A stretch of 64,000 bases of DNA from Acidisoma sp035492295 (GTDB lineage: Bacteria; Pseudomonadota; Alphaproteobacteria; Acetobacterales; Acetobacteraceae), in contig NZ_DATJJK010000099.1 of assembly GCF_035492295.1 (NCBI RefSeq), positions 1 to 64,000 on the forward strand, given 5' to 3'. The translations under genes were made by a program, and so were the position numbers. Shown here one piece after another: positions 51,619 to 59,794 of this stretch (within the stretch, counting starts at the first letter, position 1; the number at the start of each line of letters is the position of its first letter). Below the pieces are notes generated by a model. It did not search any database. It worked only from the letters and a program-made list of their open reading frames with translations, and was not told the origin of the DNA.

Positions 51619-53505
51619 TTAAATCCCGTTCGTTCCACGAGGGAGTAGCGCGCGACTGCTGGCATCGTCCGTTAGTTTCTCAACGACGATCGGCATTTCA
51701 TCGGATAAAGGTTCTTTGTTTGACGTTCTTTTGTGGCGACGTCGGAAAAGCGTCCCGCGGCTGGTCTCAGCCTCGAATTCCCGCCAGCGCAGCTTGATGA
51801 GATCACCTCGCGAAACGATTCCGAGCAATGCGCGTGTTTCGGGGTCGATGACGGGCATCCTTGGCGCCTGCTGAGCCATCATTCTTACAGCAATTGTCGC
51901 GATTGTCTCGTCGAGCAATGCCGTGGGCACCTCGCTACCCATCAAAATGTCAGAGATGAGATCGGTGCGAGGTATCTGTGCGCCGATCCACCCCAATATG
52001 TCGGCACGCGAGACTAAACCAACAAGCCGCCTTTCGGCGTCCACCACTGGATAGGCGCGATGCCGGTGTTTGGGCTCTAGGAAGAAGTCGATCGCCTCAC
52101 CTACCGTGATGCCCGCATGCAAGGTTTCGACAGGCGTTGCCATGATCTCCCGCACACGCACCAACGAGGCCAGATCGACGCTATATTCGCGGGTGACATG
52201 GTGTCCGCGGCGGGCCAGTTTTTCCGTCAGGATCGAGCGCTTCATCACCAGCACCGTGACGGCATAGCTCCCCATGCTGGCGGCGATGACAGGCAACAGG
52301 ACGCTGTGGTTCCCCGTCAATTCCACCGCAAACAGGGTGGCTGTCAGCGGCGCCCGCATGGTTCCGCCCATCATCGCCGCCATGCCGAGGACCGACCAGA
52401 AACCCGGTGCGGCAGCGGGCAGCCACGGTGCCAACACGGCCCCTAGCCCACCGCCGATGATCAACAGCGGGGCGAGAACGCCGCCAGACGTACCGGACCC
52501 TAATGCCACCGACCATATGACGGATTTCACGGTCAGAAGCCGGAGCGCGGATAGTCCCGTCAATCCACCCGCAAGCATATGCGCAATATTGGGATAGCCA
52601 ACCCCAAGCGCGCGGGGGTCGATCAGTCCGCCGATGCCGACAACAAGGCCACCGATGGCCGGCCACCACATCCAATGCAGCTTCAGGCGCGCGAACCAAT
52701 CCTCCGCAGCATAGACCATGACTGTGAGCAGCGCCGAGCCTAAGCCCGCAATGAGACCCAGGCCAACCCACCCCAAGCCATGAATAGGATCGACAGTCAC
52801 ATTGCCCGTGAACGGAAATAAAGGTGTCGCCGTCAGCACGTATTGGCGCTCGAGGGAAGCGGTGATGCAGGCGACAGCCACGGGCAGAAAGCTCCGTGGC
52901 TTGAGTTCAAACAGGAGCAGCTCGACAGCGAGAAGCATGGCCGCGACCGGCGTGCCAAACACGGCGGTCATGCCCGCACAGGCACCCGCCACCAGCAGAG
53001 TCTTGCGCTCCATATCGGTTAGCGAAAACAGCTGCGCGAAGAGGGAGCCAATGGCGCCGCCAGTCATAATGATTGGCCCCTCGGCGCCGAATGGGCCGCC
53101 CGTGCCGATCGAGATTGCCGAGGAAATCGGCTTTAGGATGGCAACCTTCAGCCCCATCCGAGAGCCACCCAGAATGATGGCCTCCAGCGCCTCCGGGATT
53201 CCGTGGCCACGGATTTTCTCGCTGCCGTACCGTGCCATTAAGCCGATGGCGAGGCCACCGATCGCAGGCACCGCGACGGTCCATAGTGGCAGGTGGGCGG
53301 AGGCTGCGCCCGTCATCGCAAGATGACCAAAATACGCGGCAGAGGTCACCATACCGATGAGATGGAGGAGCGCCCACCCAGCGGCAACACCGCCGGTGCC
53401 CGCCACGACGCCCATCGCGGCGATGGCCAATACCCGAGGCTCTGTGGTGAAATCCCCCAATTTTTCCAGAAGTCCGTGTCTGTCACCGGAACGCGTCGTG
53501 CCCAT
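51619..53505 (-). CDS. CLC-type anion channel/antiporter with CBS pair
   Basis: A 628-residue protein: CLC membrane domain to about residue 425, then two CBS motifs (VREIMATPVETLHAGITVGEAIDFF and LISDILMGSEVPTALLDETIATIAVRM). Selectivity motifs are GHGIPE (usual GSGIPE), GPFGAEGP with the gating glutamate kept, and SGGVLAP (usual GGxFAP). The retained gate glutamate favours an H+-coupled antiporter of chloride, nitrate or another anion. The start MGTTRSGDRHG has GAGGTGG upstream. A palindrome just upstream may be bound by the adjacent MarR protein. Confidence 0.93.
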   Translation of the reverse strand: MGTTRSGDRHGLLEKLGDFTTEPRVLAIAAMGVVAGTGGVAAGWALLHLIGMVTSAAYFGHLAMTGAASAHLPLWTVAVPAIGGLAIGLMARYGSEKIRGHGIPEALEAIILGGSRMGLKVAILKPISSAISIGTGGPFGAEGPIIMTGGAIGSLFAQLFSLTDMERKTLLVAGACAGMTAVFGTPVAAMLLAVELLLFELKPRSFLPVAVACITASLERQYVLTATPLFPFTGNVTVDPIHGLGWVGLGLIAGLGSALLTVMVYAAEDWFARLKLHWMWWPAIGGLVVGIGGLIDPRALGVGYPNIAHMLAGGLTGLSALRLLTVKSVIWSVALGSGTSGGVLAPLLIIGGGLGAVLAPWLPAAAPGFWSVLGMAAMMGGTMRAPLTATLFAVELTGNHSVLLPVIAASMGSYAVTVLVMKRSILTEKLARRGHHVTREYSVDLASLVRVREIMATPVETLHAGITVGEAIDFFLEPKHRHRAYPVVDAERRLVGLVSRADILGWIGAQIPRTDLISDILMGSEVPTALLDETIATIAVRMMAQQAPRMPVIDPETRALLGIVSRGDLIKLRWREFEAETSRGTLFRRRHKRTSNKEPLSDEMPIVVEKLTDDASSRALLPRGTNGI

Positions 53506-53534
53506 TGCCACCTCAGTTGAAAGCGGGCCGGGTA

Positions 53535-53553
53535 TATATCGTATCACGATATA
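53535..53553. promoter_or_regulatory. Palindromic operator upstream of the CLC gene
   Basis: TATATCGT-ATC-ACGATATA, a perfect inverted repeat with 8-bp arms, 30 bases before the CLC start and just after the marR stop. Size and symmetry fit MarR-family operators; binding by the adjacent regulator is inferred. Confidence 0.6.
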
Positions 53554-53562
53554 ATCAAGTGT

Positions 53563-53985
53563 CTAATCCAGTTTAGCGAGCAGCTCGATCAGCAAGGGGC
53601 GAAGTGCACGCAACTCATCTCGATGCGTGACGGACAGCGTCAAAAGTGCCACTTCGGCGGTTTGCGTCAGACATAGCTTCATTATGCGCCGATCCCTCGC
53701 GTCGGGCTCGCGGCTCACGAGGCCTAGTGCCACCAGCCTGTCCGCCAATTCACTCGCGCTATGAGGTTGGATGACCAAATACTCGGCCAGCTCACCGATC
53801 GAGATGGCAGCCTCCTTTGCGGCCCGGATGGCGAGCAGAGCCTGGTGCTGCTGCGGCGTCAGACCGGCGGACTTGGCCGCGGTCTCACTGAAATGCGTGA
53901 AACGTCGCAGCGCGGTCCGAAACGCCGCAAGGGTCTGATAATCTTCATCGGTGAGCTGATGGGTGGGCTTTTGTCGTTTCGTCAT
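53563..53985 (-). CDS. MarR-family transcriptional regulator
   Basis: A 140-residue winged-helix regulator. The DNA-binding part reads AGLTPQQHQALLAIRAAKEAAISIGELAEYLVIQPHSASELADRLVALGLVSREPDARDRR, with the wing arginines kept (parts quoted separately: LTPQQHQALLAI, IGELAEYLVIQPHS, RLVALGLVSREPDARDRR). It is the first gene of the marR-CLC-TM-HPP run. Ligand unknown; an anion- or stress-responsive signal would fit the neighbours. Confidence 0.88.
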   Translation of the reverse strand: MTKRQKPTHQLTDEDYQTLAAFRTALRRFTHFSETAAKSAGLTPQQHQALLAIRAAKEAAISIGELAEYLVIQPHSASELADRLVALGLVSREPDARDRRIMKLCLTQTAEVALLTLSVTHRDELRALRPLLIELLAKLD

Positions 53986-54063
53986 GCTCTATGATATCGC
54001 GCAGCCAAGCGCGAGCACCATACCGGGCGGCCTTTACTGGGCCGCCGAGTACAGCAGTCATCC

Positions 54064-55251
54064 TTAGTCCAGCGCTTCCGCCGGGCCGAAAAACTCAAAA
54101 TGGGCTCGATGACCAGGCACGCCGAGCGCGGCAAGGCTACGCTTGATGAACGCCATAAAGGGTTTTGGTCCAAGAAAGTAGACATCGCAATCGAGATTAG
54201 CGGGTAGCCAGCGTTGCAAATGATCGATGGCAGGCCTGCCAAACGCGTGCGCGTCGCTGCCATCGGTCGCCTTGCCATGCTCGTAAACGATGAAGCGACG
54301 GAGCTGCGGATAGAGCTCTGCCCAACCTTGCAGCGTCGTCGCGAAGGCATGTGCTTCCCTGGTACGGGCATAATGCAGGAAGGTCACCTCGCGACCGCCC
54401 TTGGCAAGCGCCGCTTCCGCCATTGCAAGGGTAGGCGTAATGCCCACACCGCCGCTAATCAGAACCAGCGGACTGGTGCCCTCTCGAAGAGTGAATTCGC
54501 CGGCCGGCGGAAATACATCCAGCAAACTGCCCTCATCAACCCGGTCATGCAGGAAGTTCGATACCAAGCCGCCACTTTCTCGCTTCACGCTGATCCTATA
54601 GCTGCGCCCGTTCGCGGCCGCAGACAGCGAATAGTTGCGCCGCACTTCCTGTCCATCGGGCACCAGCCGCAGGCCGAGATATTGGCCAGGTATGAAATCC
54701 AGAACCGGCTGGCCGTCCACCGGTTCAAGGTGGAAAGAGGTGATCTCGGCACTCTCTGGAACCTTGCGGGTGACACGGAAGACCCGAGCGCCGCGCCAGC
54801 CGCCCGGGTCTTTGGCGCGCTTGTCATACGCTTCCGCCTCCGCGCCGATCAGAACATCGGCTAACTGCTGATAGGCGGCTGCCCAGGCTCCGATCACCGC
54901 CTCCGTGGCCGTCTCCGAGCCCAACACCTCACGGATCGCGCGCAGCAGGCAAGCGCCAACGACAGGGTAATGCTCCGGCAACACCTGCAACGACACATGT
55001 TTGTTCACGATCTGTGTCGCCAGCGGACCAAGCTCCTGCAGACGGTCGATATTCTTGGCGTACATCAGCACCCCATTTGCCAGGGCACGAGGCTGGGCAC
55101 CGCTCGCCTGATGCGCCTGGTTGAACAATGGCCGCACCTGCGGATACTCGCCCAGCATGATTTTATAAAAATGCGCGGTCAGTGCCTCGCCGCCAGTTTC
55201 CAGTATAGGAACAGTAGCCTTGATGATGGCAGTTTGATCGGCTGTAAGCAT
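54064..55251 (-). CDS. hmp: Flavohaemoglobin (nitric oxide dioxygenase)
   Basis: A 395-residue protein that oxidises NO to nitrate with O2 and NAD(P)H. The globin domain (1-135) has proximal His85 in NKHVSLQVLPEHY, with the catalytic Tyr/Glu partners in PEHYPVV and the C-terminal helix. FAD binding is by RNYSLS (205-210) and NAD(P)H binding by GGVGITPTLA (267-276). AGGAGAT precedes the ATG. It follows a decayed group III haemoglobin gene on the same strand, divergent from an Rrf2 regulator. Confidence 0.96.
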   Translation of the reverse strand: MLTADQTAIIKATVPILETGGEALTAHFYKIMLGEYPQVRPLFNQAHQASGAQPRALANGVLMYAKNIDRLQELGPLATQIVNKHVSLQVLPEHYPVVGACLLRAIREVLGSETATEAVIGAWAAAYQQLADVLIGAEAEAYDKRAKDPGGWRGARVFRVTRKVPESAEITSFHLEPVDGQPVLDFIPGQYLGLRLVPDGQEVRRNYSLSAAANGRSYRISVKRESGGLVSNFLHDRVDEGSLLDVFPPAGEFTLREGTSPLVLISGGVGITPTLAMAEAALAKGGREVTFLHYARTREAHAFATTLQGWAELYPQLRRFIVYEHGKATDGSDAHAFGRPAIDHLQRWLPANLDCDVYFLGPKPFMAFIKRSLAALGVPGHRAHFEFFGPAEALD

Positions 55252-55379
55252 GAGGTATCTCCTGCTGGGTTGTAGTCAAGGTACCTGACCGGATCCGCGC
55301 GACTTGCCCATCCGTGTCCATCACGCCGGACACGGGCAGGAACGCGGCCGATATTTCTGAAATCAGCAGCCTGCAGGCG

Positions 55380-55779
55380 GGATGGAAGCGAGGGGTGAAC
55401 CTCCGGAGGGATGTAGGGAAAGCAGGTCACCTGCAGACCGTGGGCAGCGCGGCGGTCTCGGTGATGAGTGCTATCCGCCGCTTCCGACGGCAGGCGCTGC
55501 TCCGGGCTATTTTCCCAAAAATTTCAGCGAGCGCCCGAACATCTCCGGCGAAGGTTCCGTTTGATCGCGTAGACGGACGCGTAAAGGCTGATGCTTGTAC
55601 CGGCCTCTCGCGTGCCTCACCGAAGACCAGAAGCTGGCCAGTCGCTCAACACGGGTGGGCCAATCCACGATTGCCCGGCTGAATAGCGGCCCGAGCAATG
55701 GATTGGCGCGCACATCACTATCAAAATGGCTGACAAACAGCGCTAGGTGGCGTTCGTGGGAACCTTCGGCAATTTGCAT
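55380..55779 (-). pseudogene. Decayed group III truncated haemoglobin
   Basis: The first 80 residues are in frame: LALFVSHFDSDVRANPLLGPLFSRAIVDWPTRVERLASFWSSV (FYxxVRxDPLLGPIF and DWxxHLxRLxxFWSS are the family pattern), then RYKHQPL and SPEMFGRSLKFLGK, where a stop follows. Continuation (EIFGKIARSS, then HGLQV) needs two further frame changes. A related intact gene lies 2.2 kb away. It was probably the first gene of an operon with hmp. Confidence 0.8.
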
Positions 55780-55836
55780 GGCATTCGACTCTAAAAGCGG
55801 TATTGTGGTTACCTATTTATTGCACGGGATAAAAAC

Positions 55837-55853
55837 ATGCAAGTGCGATGCAT
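55837..55853. promoter_or_regulatory. NsrR-like box in the hmp/Rrf2 divergent promoter
   Basis: ATGCAAGTGCGATGCAT has ATGCA and TGCAT at exactly the spacing of the NsrR consensus ATGYATTTNAAATRCAT (17 bases); the centre is not conserved. It ends three bases before the Rrf2 start, so autoregulation and control of the haemoglobin-hmp side are likely. Confidence 0.5.
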
Positions 55854-55855
55854 AT

Positions 55856-56323
55856 ATGGAGTTGCCGGTGCGGCTGACCCGATACACTGACTTTGCGATC
55901 CGGGTGATGCTCTATCTAGCGGCGCATGAGGGCCGGCTTTGTTCGATTGGCGAGATCGCCAAGGCGCATGACATTTCGCAGAACCATTTGATGAAAGTGG
56001 CGAGCGACTTAGCCGGGTCCGGCTATGTGCAAAGCCTACGTGGTCGCGGCGGCGGCCTTCGCCTTGGCCGTCCCGCGAATGAGATCAACATCGGCCAAAT
56101 GATCCGCCATACGGAAGGCAAGGTTGATCTCGTCGGATGCGGAGAGTGCGCTCTAGCCCCTGCTTGCGGCATGGTTTGCGCCTTTAGAGATGCTGTCGAA
56201 ACGTTCTTTGGAACACTGGAACGATATAGTTTGGCTGATATTATGGCGACAGGCCACCCAGACCGCCTGCGCCAAATCCTGGCCGCTGAAACACAACCAT
56301 CCGGGCTCCTTCAGTCGATCTAG
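55856..56323 (+). CDS. Rrf2-family regulator, NsrR-like
   Basis: A 155-residue winged-helix protein, MELPVRLTRYTDFAIRVMLYLAAHEG, the usual Rrf2 opening. The iron-sulfur cysteine region reads LVGCGECALAPACGMVCAFRDAV with Cys at 95, 98, 104 and 108. NsrR senses nitric oxide through such a cluster and represses hmp and related genes. Position opposite the hmp side supports this job. The start is the ATG before the homology; the frame is open upstream, antisense to the haemoglobin remnant. Confidence 0.85.
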   Translation: MELPVRLTRYTDFAIRVMLYLAAHEGRLCSIGEIAKAHDISQNHLMKVASDLAGSGYVQSLRGRGGGLRLGRPANEINIGQMIRHTEGKVDLVGCGECALAPACGMVCAFRDAVETFFGTLERYSLADIMATGHPDRLRQILAAETQPSGLLQSI

Positions 56324-56468
56324 GCCGAAGCTAGTTCAGGCAGCTGCAGTCGCGGCAGCGACTGATTGCCGTGGAGATACTGAGCAATCCTTGTTGACGA
56401 GTCTCCGACTATTAGTCGGATGCTTCGTTGAGATTCGTTTCAATTCCATTCGAATTCGAAGGTGGCGA

Positions 56469-56876
56469 ATGATGACCCTACGGCGTACTTTCGATTTGCG
56501 CACAAAGCGGGCCTATGATCCGCCTGCAGAAAGCGACGGTGCGCGTGTATTAGTCGATCGCCTTTGGCCGCGCGGTCTGCGGAAGGATAAAGCTGAGTTG
56601 AGCGTGTGGCTGAAGGAGGTGGCTCCCAGCCCGGAGCTGCGCAAATGGTTCGGTCACGATCCGGCGCGTTGGGACGAGTTCAGTGATCGCTACCGAGCCG
56701 AACTCGCCGGCAACTGTGACGCGCACGACGCTGTGGCAAGGCTTGCCGAATTGCTGAAGCGGAGGCATGTAACCCTCCTATATGCCGCCCATGATACCGC
56801 GCATAATCACGCGCTCGTACTGGCTGCATATCTGTGTGACCATCTGAAAGACGAATATGACCGCAGCGCTCCATAG
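56469..56876 (+). CDS. DUF488-family protein (YeaO-like)
   Basis: A 135-residue protein, FDLRTKRAYDPPAESDGARVLVDRLWPRGLRKDKAELSVWLKEVAPSPELRKWFGHDP in outline: the segments ARVLVDRLWPRGLRK and WLKEVAPSPELRKWFGHDPARW are the DUF488/YeaO signature. Cytosolic; function unknown, often found near nitrosative-stress and haemoglobin genes. Two adjacent Met codons can start it; GAAGG lies just upstream. Confidence 0.9.
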   Translation: MMTLRRTFDLRTKRAYDPPAESDGARVLVDRLWPRGLRKDKAELSVWLKEVAPSPELRKWFGHDPARWDEFSDRYRAELAGNCDAHDAVARLAELLKRRHVTLLYAAHDTAHNHALVLAAYLCDHLKDEYDRSAP

Positions 56877-57492
56877 ACTTGCTTGCGATCTGTTTAGCGG
56901 CACCCATGGAGCAGGCGTTTCGGAACCTACCATGCAAAGCCCTGAGGCAAATTGCGGAACAAGCGAGAGTCGTGAGCGCGTGGTGAATATCGCGATAACG
57001 TTCGCAATGGATGGCAGATCGCCGGAGACGACTGAGCCAGGCGAGGCCTTGTTCGAACCGAAGAAAATAACAAACGCCGCCGCCTGACGTCAGAAGGCAA
57101 TGGTCCGGCAGCCTCCCCGTCCCGTTCATCGGCGAGCTGCCAGTCGCAATCTGCATGGACGTGAACCACGCGACCGTCTTCCGGCTCGTGCCGGACTACG
57201 TGCCGCACGCCGTCGACCGGGCTTGGGGCTGGATCGGCGGCCGTGACTCATTCGGCGGCATCGCAGTACCGCCATTGCCTGGATATTTCGGGGGCGCCAT
57301 GGGGGGAATGCGGCTATGCGAACAGCTTGTGATCTATATTAGGCTCGCCATTCTCAGCCTCGTACTAATAGGCGTCCCTCCTCTCACGCTCCGCCGGCGG
57401 CCCCAAAAAGTGCCGATACCACATGAGGCTGTTCATTCGCATTTAGTCTAGCGAACGATTCAATCCGCTACCGGTATCATCGGAGGTGGCCG
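56877..57492. other. Intergenic stretch without recognised gene
   Basis: About 615 bases. Open frames on both strands (for example 57155-57451 on the plus strand) show no known family and have no good ribosome binding site. It may be decayed DNA separating two nitric-oxide modules. Confidence 0.4.
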
Positions 57493-57891
57493 TCATAAGC
57501 GCATGTCGGCGAGGGTGTTTTGATCGAGCGAGAAGGCGAACGCTTCCTTCGCCCTGATCAAAGCGCCTCGCAGCCGACAGGACGGTAGCAGCCGGCAGCT
57601 TCCGCCGTCAGCGCGAAAGCATTCCACAAGCGCTTGATCCCGGGCGAGGTAGCGAACAACCTCGCCAAGCCGGATCTGCTCCGGCGGATGCGCCAGGATC
57701 ACTCCGCCCGCCGCGCCTCGAACGCTCGCAAGATAACCGCCTGCCACAAGATCGAACAGGATCTTCGCGAGGTGATGGCGGGAGATGCCGAGACGATCCG
57801 AGAGCACGGTCGCCGACTGTACCCTCGCTGGTTCGGCGGCGAGTAGCATCAACGCTCGCAGACCATAATCCGTATAATTGGTGAGCATCAT
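57493..57891 (-). CDS. nsrR: NsrR-type Rrf2 regulator
   Basis: A 132-residue Rrf2 protein, MMLTNYTDYGLRALMLLAAEP. The cluster region LVECFRADGGSCRLLPSCRLRGAL has Cys91, Cys99 and Cys105 with the C-x(n)-C-x5-C and CRL pattern of NsrR, closer to characterised NsrR than the first Rrf2 gene here. It would hold a [4Fe-4S] or [2Fe-2S] cluster and release DNA on NO exposure. It is divergent from the haemoglobin-RIC operon, with two NsrR-like boxes between. Confidence 0.87.
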   Translation of the reverse strand: MMLTNYTDYGLRALMLLAAEPARVQSATVLSDRLGISRHHLAKILFDLVAGGYLASVRGAAGGVILAHPPEQIRLGEVVRYLARDQALVECFRADGGSCRLLPSCRLRGALIRAKEAFAFSLDQNTLADMRL

Positions 57892-57910
57892 TGCGATGGC
57901 TTAGCGGAAG

Positions 57911-57935
57911 AATTACGTATTGACAATGCGTAATT
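57911..57935. promoter_or_regulatory. NsrR-like inverted repeat 1
   Basis: AATTACGTATT-GAC-AATGCGTAATT, an 11-bp-arm inverted repeat with one mismatch. Its central 17 bases match the NsrR consensus at 13 positions. It lies 20 bases before the nsrR start, so autorepression is likely. Confidence 0.6.
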
Positions 57936-57947
57936 TTAGCCGCAAAT

Positions 57948-57964
57948 AGGTATTTGAAATACGT
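57948..57964. promoter_or_regulatory. NsrR-like inverted repeat 2
   Basis: AGGTATTTGAAATACGT matches ATGYATTTNAAATRCAT at 15 of 17 positions, with perfect GTATTT-G-AAATAC symmetry. It lies 43 bases before the haemoglobin gene and is the best operator candidate for the haemoglobin-RIC-ferredoxin operon. Confidence 0.7.
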
Positions 57965-58006
57965 TATTTAGACGCGGCATGCACAAATTGCCACACGGAG
58001 CTGTCA

Positions 58007-58417
58007 ATGCAGGATGTTGGAATTGACGAGCTAATGATCGAACGTCAGGTGCATGGCTTCTACGCAGCCGCACGGCATGACCCACTCATCGGCCCGATCT
58101 TCGAAGCCAAGATTGCGGACTGGGACCGCCATCTTGCTCGCATGTGCGCCTTCTGGTCTTCGGTGGCGCTGATGAGTGGCCACTATAGCGGCACACCGAT
58201 GCAGGCGCACGCGCCGCTGCCAATCGCGGATGAGCATTTCGAGCGTTGGCTTGAACTATGGACAGCTACCGCGCGAGCTCAATGCCCGCCACCCGCCGCG
58301 GAACGGTTTGCCCTGCTCGCCCGCCGCATCGCCCAGAGCCTCTCGCATGGCGTTGCCGTCCATCGCGGCGAGTTACCGGAACGCCCGCTCGACACCACGG
58401 AGGTCGCCGATGTCTGA
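58007..58417 (+). CDS. Group III truncated haemoglobin
   Basis: A 136-residue globin, full length for the group. FYAAARHDPLIGPIFEAKI and DWDRHLARMCAFWSSVALMSGHYSG are the family pattern; His77 in DEHFERWLELW is the probable proximal haem ligand. Group III members are linked to nitrosative stress (Campylobacter Ctb). It starts an operon with the RIC gene, whose start lies inside its last codons (8-base overlap). Two NsrR-like boxes are upstream. Confidence 0.92.
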   Translation: MQDVGIDELMIERQVHGFYAAARHDPLIGPIFEAKIADWDRHLARMCAFWSSVALMSGHYSGTPMQAHAPLPIADEHFERWLELWTATARAQCPPPAAERFALLARRIAQSLSHGVAVHRGELPERPLDTTEVADV

Positions 58418-59102
58418 CTCTACCACCCTACTCTCTGCTCGGATTGGCGATATTGCTGCGCGGCGACCCGGAGCCGCCACTGTGTTTCAGAATTTCGGCT
58501 TCGATTTCTGCTGCGGTGGCGATCGCACTCTTTCAGAGGTGATCGACGCGGCCCACGCGCTACCGGCACCCGTTCTCGGCGCACTTGCTGCTGCCGCACC
58601 CGCGGCTGGAGCAGGGGGCGAGACCTGGGCGGATGCGCCGGCGAGCTTGCTGATCGAACATATCAAAAGCCGCTACCACGCCCTACATCTCCAGGAAATA
58701 CCGCAACTGCGCGATCTTGCGACGAAGGTGGAAGTCGTGCACCGGGATAATCCGAACGTCCTGTCCGGTCTCGCCGTTCTTCTCGCGCGGTTGCTCGCTG
58801 AAATACGGGTTCATCAGCAACGGGAAGAGGTCGTCCTGTTTCCCTTGCTACTCCGAGGCGACGGGTCGATGGCCGCGAGCGCCATCCAGATCATGCGTGC
58901 CGAGCACGACGATCACGGGGCCGCACTCGCGCTGATCGACAAGATCACGCATAATCGCAGCGTGCCTGCCGAAGTCTGCGCAACTTGGCGCGGCCTTTAC
59001 CTGGGTCTCACGAGGTTGCGCATGGATCTGACGATGCACGTGCATCTCGAAAACAATATTTTGTTCCCGCGATATGAACATGCGGAAGAGGTACGGCGAT
59101 GA
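58410..59102 (+). CDS. Iron-sulfur cluster repair di-iron protein (RIC/YtfE/ScdA)
   Basis: A 230-residue protein. The N-terminal ScdA_N (DUF542) domain has FQNFGFDFCCGGDRTL with Cys34-Cys35. The hemerythrin-like di-iron domain supplies His/Glu ligands in IKSRYHALHLQEIPQL, IRVHQQREEVVLFPLL, RAEHDDHGAAL and MHVHLENNILFPRYE. It repairs or donates iron to clusters damaged by NO. AGGTCG precedes the ATG; the 8-base overlap with the haemoglobin gene indicates coupling. Confidence 0.93.
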   Translation: MSDSTTLLSARIGDIAARRPGAATVFQNFGFDFCCGGDRTLSEVIDAAHALPAPVLGALAAAAPAAGAGGETWADAPASLLIEHIKSRYHALHLQEIPQLRDLATKVEVVHRDNPNVLSGLAVLLARLLAEIRVHQQREEVVLFPLLLRGDGSMAASAIQIMRAEHDDHGAALALIDKITHNRSVPAEVCATWRGLYLGLTRLRMDLTMHVHLENNILFPRYEHAEEVRR

Positions 59103-59437
59103 CCACGCGGTATCAGGATGCGATCGATGACAAGCGTCTCGACGGAGCAGCTCGAAGGCTACTCGACCTATTGGCGCACCCCACCCCGATCTCTCCGGAT
59201 GATCTTGCGATAGCCATCGTGCGGGAGATGTTCTGTTCCTGCGTTTCTGATGAACCCGACGCATCGCAGGGGCATCTCGCCTCGATTCATACAGCGATCG
59301 CCGCGGAGGTCGTCGCACGGGCGCAGAGTTTCGCCGATGCGGGGCCCCCGGCTGGAGACGACGACCGCCGTATCGACATCGCCTCCCAAGATTCGTTCCC
59401 CGCCAGCGATCCGCCATCCTGGATCTACGCCTCCTGA
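59099..59437 (+). CDS. Small conserved-looking protein of unknown function
   Basis: A 112-residue acidic protein with no signal or membrane segment. It contains the pair CSC (FCSCVSD) and ends IDIASQDSFPASDPPSWIYAS; a D-E/Q-x-S-x-E/D-S-F-P-A-S-D-P-P-x-W tail occurs in many small bacterial proteins of unknown role. Its start overlaps the RIC stop (ATGA) and ferredoxin follows after 24 bases, so it is a genuine operon member. Confidence 0.75.
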   Translation: MTTRYQDAIDDKRLDGAARRLLDLLAHPTPISPDDLAIAIVREMFCSCVSDEPDASQGHLASIHTAIAAEVVARAQSFADAGPPAGDDDRRIDIASQDSFPASDPPSWIYAS

Positions 59438-59461
59438 CCCCGAACAAGATCTAAAAAGATC

Positions 59462-59794
59462 ATGACCTATGTCGTCACCGAGAACTGCATCAAGTGCAAG
59501 TATATGGATTGCGTCGAGGTTTGCCCCGTCGATTGCTTCTATGTCGGGGAGAACATGCTGGTGATTCATCCCGACGAGTGCATCGATTGCGGCGTGTGCG
59601 AGCCGGAGTGTCCGGCCGAAGCGATTGTGCCTGATGCAGATGCCAAGGCGGCGACCTGGATCGAGAAGAACCGCGAGCTCGCAGCAAAGTGGCCTAACAT
59701 CACCCGCAAAGGTACGCCGCCGGCGGACGCCGACACATGGAAGGACAAGCCGGGCAAGACCGAATTGATCTCGCTGGAACCCGGCGTGCCATGA
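59462..59794 (+). CDS. fdxA: 7Fe ferredoxin (FdxA type)
   Basis: A 110-residue seven-iron ferredoxin with a [3Fe-4S] and a [4Fe-4S] cluster. MTYVVTENCIKCKYMDCVEVCPVDCF and DECIDCGVCEPECPAEAI give nine cysteines (9, 12, 17, 21, 25, 40, 43, 46, 50). The 50-residue C-terminal tail is typical of FdxA. It may provide electrons for cluster repair by the upstream RIC protein. It overlaps the HemJ-like gene by four bases. Confidence 0.95.
   Translation: MTYVVTENCIKCKYMDCVEVCPVDCFYVGENMLVIHPDECIDCGVCEPECPAEAIVPDADAKAATWIEKNRELAAKWPNITRKGTPPADADTWKDKPGKTELISLEPGVP

Noticed and set aside
57461..57480. ATTCAATCCGCTACCGG as a possible attR copy of the tRNA-Gly 3' end
   Set aside because: Only a partial match to GATTCCCGCTACCCGC with an inserted and several changed bases; not good enough for an attachment site.
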